Below the pieces are notes generated by a model. It worked only from the letters and a program-made list of their open reading frames with translations, was not told the origin of the DNA and did no database searches. This document shows positions 59,737 to 64,000 of a stretch of DNA of 64,000 nucleotides, in pieces. Position 1 is the stretch's first letter, and each line of letters starts with the position of its first letter. Position numbers and translations under genes: made by a program. This DNA is from Fimenecus sp045595185. Its GTDB lineage: Bacteria > Bacillota > Clostridia > Oscillospirales > Acutalibacteraceae. The stretch covers positions 1-64,000 of the forward strand of contig JAZNZX010000038.1 of assembly GCA_045595185.1 (NCBI GenBank). Reading direction: 5' to 3'.

Positions 59737-60855
59737 TTACTTAGTGAGCTGACTGAACTCGCAATCGTCCGCTTTCTTATCATCACGCCATTTTTCAATT
59801 TTGCCGTGACGGAGTGTGTAATCATTGTCGATGTGCTCGATTTCCATTGCTGTAAGTTCTGCAACCTTACCAATCCATTTATTAGGATTTGTTACAATTT
59901 CCTTCTTAAGTTCATCAGTAATACCACTAATCCAAGCGATGTGACGGGTTTTGCCGTTATCCTTTACAGAGAAAGATACTGCACTTGCCCAGTGGTAGAA
60001 GTAAGGCTTCGTAACTGGTTCAACAGGAACACCATTTTTATAATCCTCAAACATACAAGTGTTGAACTTTTCGCCTGTCTTTGTGTTCTCCCAGAAAGTC
60101 CAAGTCTGGATTTCCTTACCGGTGTAAAGACGAGTTGCAGTTTTGTAATCACCGTCGATGAATGCGTCGATTGTATCTTCAAGCTCTTTCTTCATCTTAA
60201 GTGTCATCCATGCTGTTCTCTTGCCGCAAAGATATTTACAATCCTCACGAGTGATAACAATACCTTCGCCGCCTGCCGCGATAACCTGACCATAAAGATT
60301 CCAAAGGTCTTCACCCATCATATATTGAGCAGTCTCAACGAAGTTAAGGTCTTTAAACATTTCAAGGTTTACATAGGTTGTTCTCGTAGAGAAAGGCTCG
60401 TCGATAAGAGACTTGCCATTCCAAGCGACTACATCAAAAATATAGAAATGTAGTTTACCATTTTTAAATTGTCTTTCAAGACACTTATCCTTAAGACAAT
60501 TCAATACAGATGTAATCTTGCGGCTACCCTCATTATCAGGGAAGTAGATTTCTCCAACAAGAGCAGTACCATTTGGAATACACTTAAGCTCGTCACAAAT
60601 ATGAGGAACCCACTCTGCCTTATCCTGATAGCCGCCATTAACAGACTCTGTGCGGCTTCTCATATGGAAGTTGCCGTCCATATCACGAATAATCATATTC
60701 CAAGCGCCGTCCATCTTACGGGCACCAAGATAACGATTTGACATTACAAGTTCCTTTGCCTTTGCTTTCTTATCGCCCTTGAATGCGGCAGTGAAAGCGT
60801 AATATTTCTGAGGAGTCATATTCCAAAAATCAAAACCATCAATTATAATTTCCAT
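59737..60855 (-). CDS. ATP-dependent DNA ligase
   Basis: ATG at 60855 is chosen since AAAGGAG lies eight bases upstream; an ATG two codons earlier is too close. There are 372 residues, with no TAG. Motif I has the AMP-accepting Lys47 in RYLGARKMDGAWNM, motif III-like FYIFDVVAWNG at ~150, motif IV AAGGEGIVI at ~210 and motif V TLKMKKELEDTI at ~230. A C-terminal OB-like domain follows. It seals nicks, joining Okazaki fragments after RNase H has removed primers. Confidence 0.9.
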   Translation of the reverse strand: MEIIIDGFDFWNMTPQKYYAFTAAFKGDKKAKAKELVMSNRYLGARKMDGAWNMIIRDMDGNFHMRSRTESVNGGYQDKAEWVPHICDELKCIPNGTALVGEIYFPDNEGSRKITSVLNCLKDKCLERQFKNGKLHFYIFDVVAWNGKSLIDEPFSTRTTYVNLEMFKDLNFVETAQYMMGEDLWNLYGQVIAAGGEGIVITREDCKYLCGKRTAWMTLKMKKELEDTIDAFIDGDYKTATRLYTGKEIQTWTFWENTKTGEKFNTCMFEDYKNGVPVEPVTKPYFYHWASAVSFSVKDNGKTRHIAWISGITDELKKEIVTNPNKWIGKVAELTAMEIEHIDNDYTLRHGKIEKWRDDKKADDCEFSQLTK

Positions 60856-60886
60856 GTGCATTTCTCCTTTTCATTTTTCTATTATT

Positions 60887-60915
60887 ATTATAAAACAATT
60901 TTTAAAAAATGTCAA
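60887..60915 (-). promoter_or_regulatory. Early-type promoter for the ligase gene
   Basis: On the minus strand, TTGACA (60915-60910) and TATAAT (60892-60887) are 17 bases apart. The TGA stop of the upstream gene lies inside the -35 box. Confidence 0.9.
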
Positions 60916-61229
60916 GTCCAACAAGCCTGCTTTCTTGCTTCGCTTATGACTTCTTCGTCAGTAATCCATTCAAAATCAACCTTGTCGAGTTCAATTGTAG
61001 TATCTGGATTATAGCCAAGAAAACTTGCTTCATAGATATATTCCTTAATCATACCACTAATTTTAGTTGTTTTATTTTCAACTTCAAAAACAACCCATCT
61101 GTCATTTTTATCTTTAAAGCCAAGGCAAAGTCTTTCATATCTTTTAAGAGGCTTGTTGTCACTCTTAAACACAACTTCCCAACCGTGACCTTTACCTTTT
61201 CCTACACTATACTGGATAACTTCAATCAT
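60912..61229 (-). CDS. Small protein of unknown function (105 aa)
   Basis: ATG overlaps the TGA of the kinase gene (ATGA), and TGA ends it within the next promoter. The sequence is beta-rich at the N-terminus (WEVVFKSDNKPLKRYERL, RWVVFEVENKTTKI) and acidic at the C-terminus (TDEEVISEARKQACWT). No family is recognised. The tight coupling suggests a role linked to the kinase. Confidence 0.75.
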   Translation of the reverse strand: MIEVIQYSVGKGKGHGWEVVFKSDNKPLKRYERLCLGFKDKNDRWVVFEVENKTTKISGMIKEYIYEASFLGYNPDTTIELDKVDFEWITDEEVISEARKQACWT

Positions 61230-61735
61230 TGCTCTTCCTCCACAAAAGTCTCTTCAAAAATAGTTGCTTCTTGCATTAACTCGTCAAGTCCTCTATTATT
61301 ATCAATAACTACATCATATTGATAATTAAGGACTTCATCATCTGCGTGGTTACCGAGTAATTCAAACTCTCCACGCTGGACAAGAATTGTAAGTGCGCCA
61401 TAGTCATTAACAAATCTTGCAATCTCTTCAGGCTCGCGGCAGTCGATAAATAAAAGGTCTGTATCGCTTTCTTTATAAGTGTCAATGAAACCTTTAACCT
61501 TCTGATATGGAACATCTTTCCATCGAGTTAGTGCATCTTTAAGGTCTGAAAGAAATCGTCTATCTTCTGGAGTTTTACCTCCGTCCCATCCGACGAGTTT
61601 TGCAACTTCCTTTACATATGTAATAGTAGAAATTACTTTGACTTTCTTATCTCTTGCCGCGGCAATCTTCTGTACCATTGTTTCAAATGTAGTTTTACCT
61701 GATGCTCCACGCCCATTAACAATCGCTATTTTCAT
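61226..61735 (-). CDS. P-loop nucleotide kinase (dNMP-kinase-like)
   Basis: ATG at 61735 follows GGAGGAGGACGAAG; there are 169 residues and no TAG. The Walker A NGRGASGKTTFE is at 7-18. A LFIDCREPEEIARF segment with Walker B/lid-like character is at ~95-110, and a charged lid region (KTPEDRRFLSDLKDAL) is at ~56. The fold and size fit phage deoxynucleoside monophosphate kinases, which supply dNTP precursors. A different P-loop kinase cannot be excluded. Confidence 0.8.
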   Translation of the reverse strand: MKIAIVNGRGASGKTTFETMVQKIAAARDKKVKVISTITYVKEVAKLVGWDGGKTPEDRRFLSDLKDALTRWKDVPYQKVKGFIDTYKESDTDLLFIDCREPEEIARFVNDYGALTILVQRGEFELLGNHADDEVLNYQYDVVIDNNRGLDELMQEATIFEETFVEEEQ

Positions 61736-62627
61736 CTTCGTCCTCCTCCTTGGGTAATGTGTTTTTATCAAAGAAATGAATTTCATTTATAATTTCATTT
61801 TTTGAATTAAGTGCGAATTTACTTACCATATCAATATATTCTTCATTATTTATAATATTCAATTCAGAAGGAACATTGCGAGTGTCAAGGTAGATTCTTA
61901 AATTGTCAGTAATGAATTTTTCTGCTTCTTTATTTTCAACAACATACATATGAATGTTGCCTTCTTTTGAAGATTTTAAGATGAAATTGAAAACAGGAAA
62001 ATCATTCTCATTACCTTCAAGTTTAAAAACGACAATTGGAACTGTCTTATCAATTACATTTTCCCAATCTGAATCAAGGTAATTGTCCTCTCTCATTTCA
62101 AGGAAAAGACTCCATAATTGACTTTCCGGCTTAAGATAAAATTCTTGCGCCATTGTAAGTGAATCAGGTATAAACCTTTCAATTGGATTGAAGATTTCAA
62201 TAAAAGTCTTAGAGTAAGAGCTTAGGTCAATTACATTATAAATAGGATGATAGCCAGTTACAAAAACAACCTTCTTTAGCTTTCGTGCTTTACGATAGCC
62301 TATTACTGGTATGTCCTTAAAAATTTCTTTCTCTTCTGGAGTGTCAACATCGCCGAGAATTTTAATATCAATAGTTCTCTGTAAAACAGAGCCGGCGCTG
62401 TAAATCATACGATAAGCTAAAAATGAATAAATATCCTTATCATACTTAATTACAAATGTATAATTATGCTTTATTTCATAATCATATTTTGTAATTATTT
62501 CTCTGATTGCACTTCCAATAGAAAAATCTGCGTCCTTCTATTTATCATTAAAGAAAGGACCAACAAAATTAAAATGATTTATTGTTCTGAGTTTTTTAAT
62601 ACGCTCAGACATTTCAATATTTAACAT
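61716..62627 (-). CDS. Unknown protein, first gene of the minus block (303 aa)
   Basis: ATG at 62627 has GGAG 12 bases upstream, a little far; TGA ends it. One TAG lies near codon 25, and a standard reading would start ~73 codons late. The sequence is mixed alpha/beta with VVFVTGYHPIYNVIDLSSYS near 120, TVPIVVFKLEGNENDFPV near 215 and an acidic tail (KEEDEDENSDC). It overlaps the kinase gene by 20 bases. It is expressed first from the divergent control region, so a takeover or regulatory role is possible. The family is unknown. Confidence 0.72.
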
Positions 62628-62661
62628 CGTGTGTTCACGCTCCTTTTTCTTTGATACTTTC

Positions 62662-62690
62662 ATTATATCATAATCAATTTAAAAAGTCAA
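62662..62690 (-). promoter_or_regulatory. Early-type promoter at the head of the minus block
   Basis: On the minus strand, TTGACT (62690-62685) and TATAAT (62667-62662) are 17 bases apart with extended -10 TGA. It faces a plus-strand promoter 17 bases away. Confidence 0.92.
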
Positions 62691-62707
62691 GATTTGCATT
62701 TAATTGC

Positions 62708-62737
62708 TTGACTTTTGAAGGGAAAGAGTGCTATAAT
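62708..62737 (+). promoter_or_regulatory. Divergent plus-strand promoter
   Basis: TTGACT (62708-62713) and TATAAT (62732-62737) are 18 bases apart with extended -10 TGC. Its -35 region CTTGACTT (62707-62714) is the inverted repeat of the minus promoter's AAGTCAAG (62684-62691). Confidence 0.85.
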
Positions 62738-62757
62738 ATAATAGGGAGTTGATGATA

Positions 62758-63024
62758 ATGACTTGTACATACAAACTTAACGACAACTTATTGGAAAGAA
62801 ATGCGGCGAATTTAGTATTCTCATTAAAAGAAATAAATTCAAGCATTTTTTTATATAGAGAAAATGAAAGAAGAGTGAATGGTAAATCTTTAATAGGTAT
62901 TTTATCTTCACGCTTTATGTAGGGAGAAACAATTAAAATTTTAATTGATAACTCTGAGGAATTGAGTAGAGTAAAGGAGATATTTAATGAAGTCGGAACT
63001 GAAGTTCCGCAGGAGGCGATTTGA
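62758..63024 (+). CDS. HPr/Crh-like protein (one in-frame TAG)
   Basis: ATG at 62758 is preceded by GGGAG with nine-base spacing; TGA ends it. TAG at 62920-62922 is codon 55, so an 88-residue protein is made only under recoding. The order and length match HPr of the phosphotransferase system. Residues 40-52 read VNGKSLIGILSSR, aligning with the Ser46 region of HPr/Crh, and MQGETIKILID follows as the next strand. Ser44 matches the regulatory Ser46. The His15 region (usually LHARPA) reads LLERNAA, so the phosphocarrier His is missing, as in Crh of Bacillus. A role in catabolite regulation or as an HPr decoy is inferred. Confidence 0.77.
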
Positions 63025-63320
63025 TGGATTACAAGATGTTCAAACCGCAGGCTGGTATTCCTGCAAAACAGAACGTAGTCTCTCTTATCAAGGAGTCTTT
63101 AGCAAAAGATGGCATTAAGATTAGTGCCCCTTTGAGATTCGTTGGTTTTGAGGCTGCACCTGGTACGCAATTCTATCTTAATGGACAGTCAGATTCAGAC
63201 CTTATGGAAGTCCCTTCTGGCGGCAATTTTATTACGCCATTCAACGGAGAAAGGGGAGCTAATGTTCATTATCTTTCTTTTAAGAATAGTTTTAGCGGCG
63301 CAATTTATTACATTATTTAA
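63024..63320 (+). CDS. Small protein upstream of the fibre gene (98 aa)
   Basis: ATG shares its A with the preceding TGA and follows AGGAGGCG; TAA ends it. There is no TAG. The product has an N-terminal helix (KQNVVSLIKESLAKDGIKI) and a C-terminal beta-rich part (GTQFYLNGQSDSDLMEVPS, ANVHYLSFKNSFSGAIYYII). The latter looks like a small virion or fibre-associated domain. No family is recognised. It would be co-translated with the HPr-like gene. Confidence 0.75.
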   Translation: MDYKMFKPQAGIPAKQNVVSLIKESLAKDGIKISAPLRFVGFEAAPGTQFYLNGQSDSDLMEVPSGGNFITPFNGERGANVHYLSFKNSFSGAIYYII

Positions 63321-63332
63321 GAGGTGATATAA

Positions 63333-64000
63333 ATGGAAATGATGGGTACATTTAATCCATTTGGTCCTTCTGGAAGCGGCGGAGGTGGCGGAACACCTGG
63401 TCGTGATGGAGCAGATGGTATCGGAATTTCTTCTATCACCTTTGTTTCAAGCTCAGCTGGTGGCGCGGCAGGACAACCAAATGCAACTGATACTTATGAG
63501 ATTTAGTATACTGATGGAAGCTCTACAACTTTCAAAGTTACCAATGGTACAACAGGTGCAAAAGGTGATAAGGGAGATAAGGGTGACAAAGGTGACACTG
63601 GTGACGCATTCACTTATGCAGATTTTACACCAGAACAGCTTGTAGCCTTAACAGGTCCAACTGGTCCTGCTGGACAGAATGGTACCAACGGTACTGATGG
63701 TATTTCTATTACAGGAGCAACAATTACAGATGGACACCTTATTCTTACTTTGAGTAGCGGCTCTACAATTGATGCAGGCAGTGCAGTAGGTCCTACTGGT
63801 CCTCAAGGTCCACAAGGTGAGACAGGTGCAACAGGTCAAAAAGGTGACACAGGTGAAACTGGTCCACAGGGTACTCAAGGTATTGGTATTGCTCAGATTG
63901 TAAAGACCGCAACTCTTAATCTTGTTGATACATATACAATCACCTATACAAATGGTTTAACTTCAACCTTCACTGTAACAAATGGTGCAAAGGGAGATAA
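63333..64000 (+). CDS. Collagen-like fibre protein (3'-partial)
   Basis: ATG follows AAGAGGTGATATAA; the frame is open to the window end and contains one TAG (63507-63509). After a Gly-rich start (GPSGSGGGGGTPGRDG) it alternates collagen triplets (GAKGDKGDKGDKGDTGD, GPTGPQGPQGETGATG) with short beta modules. Those modules are DTYEIQYTDGSSTTFKVTNG and DTYTITYTNGLTSTFTVTNG. Such trimeric fibres are frequent in phages of gut Firmicutes and carry receptor- or mucus-binding tips. The tip domain lies outside the window. Confidence 0.9.

Noticed and set aside
30027..62758. Search for suppressor tRNA, CRISPR array or integrase in the gaps
   Set aside because: Gaps in this region are short and are filled by promoters and terminators; no cloverleaf, repeat-spacer pattern or recombinase motif was seen.
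63540..63890. Short tandem repeats in the fibre gene as a possible CRISPR or DNA repeat array
   Set aside because: The periodicity is that of Gly-x-y collagen triplets in a coding frame. There are no constant repeats separated by unique spacers.

Overview
The window is a contiguous part of a large, AT-rich bacteriophage genome that reads TAG as glutamine (TGA and TAA remain stops). No gene I could delimit ends in TAG. Many genes are continuous only when TAG is read through, including the tape measure, the tail proteins, the DNA polymerase, RecJ, ClpP, RuvC and NrdD. TAG falls where Gln is expected, for example in an EFDGEQHF nuclease motif and in an HPr-like MQG motif. Strong AAGGAGG-type ribosome sites, consensus TTGACT-17-TGnTATAAT promoters, a Dit/Tal-type siphophage tail, a CHAP amidase and an HPr/Crh-like protein point to a Gram-positive (Firmicutes-like) host. 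The class III ribonucleotide reductase points to an anaerobe, probably of the gut. I see no tRNA, CRISPR, insertion sequence or integrase.

Layout. (1) Positions 1-30404, plus strand: virion tail genes. Five tandem homologues of a tail-tube-like protein come first, then a protein with a nuclease-like domain, a 2606-residue tape measure, a CHAP/peptidoglycan-binding lysin, a terminator and promoter, a distal tail protein, a 2136-residue tail-tip protein and a small protein. A bidirectional terminator at 30409 closes the block. (2) Positions 30439-62627, minus strand: replication and nucleotide metabolism, transcribed from about 62.6 kb leftwards. It encodes an unknown protein, a P-loop kinase, a ligase, a proline-rich protein, a VSR-like nuclease, a membrane/coiled-coil protein, RNase H, NrdH/NrdD/NrdG, a thioredoxin-reductase-like protein, GyrB/GyrA-type topoisomerase subunits, a small wHTH, SSB, a Sak4-like ATPase, PIN-PhoH, a two-HTH protein, DnaB, primase, RecJ, DNA polymerase III alpha, a degenerate B12/radical-SAM-like protein, ClpP, dUTPase and RuvC. 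(3) From 62708, plus strand: a divergent promoter drives an HPr/Crh-like gene, a small unknown and a collagen-like fibre gene that runs off the window.

How it works together. The minus block is a nearly complete replisome with precursor supply and recombination functions. It is cut into transcription units by promoters that share one consensus, several of them overlapping the T-tract of an intrinsic terminator. TAG codons are dense in most tail genes but absent from the two that look most highly expressed. They occur only once to three times in some early genes, where they often separate domains. The tetranucleotide GATC appears to be absent from the whole window, which suggests pressure from a GATC-targeting restriction system.
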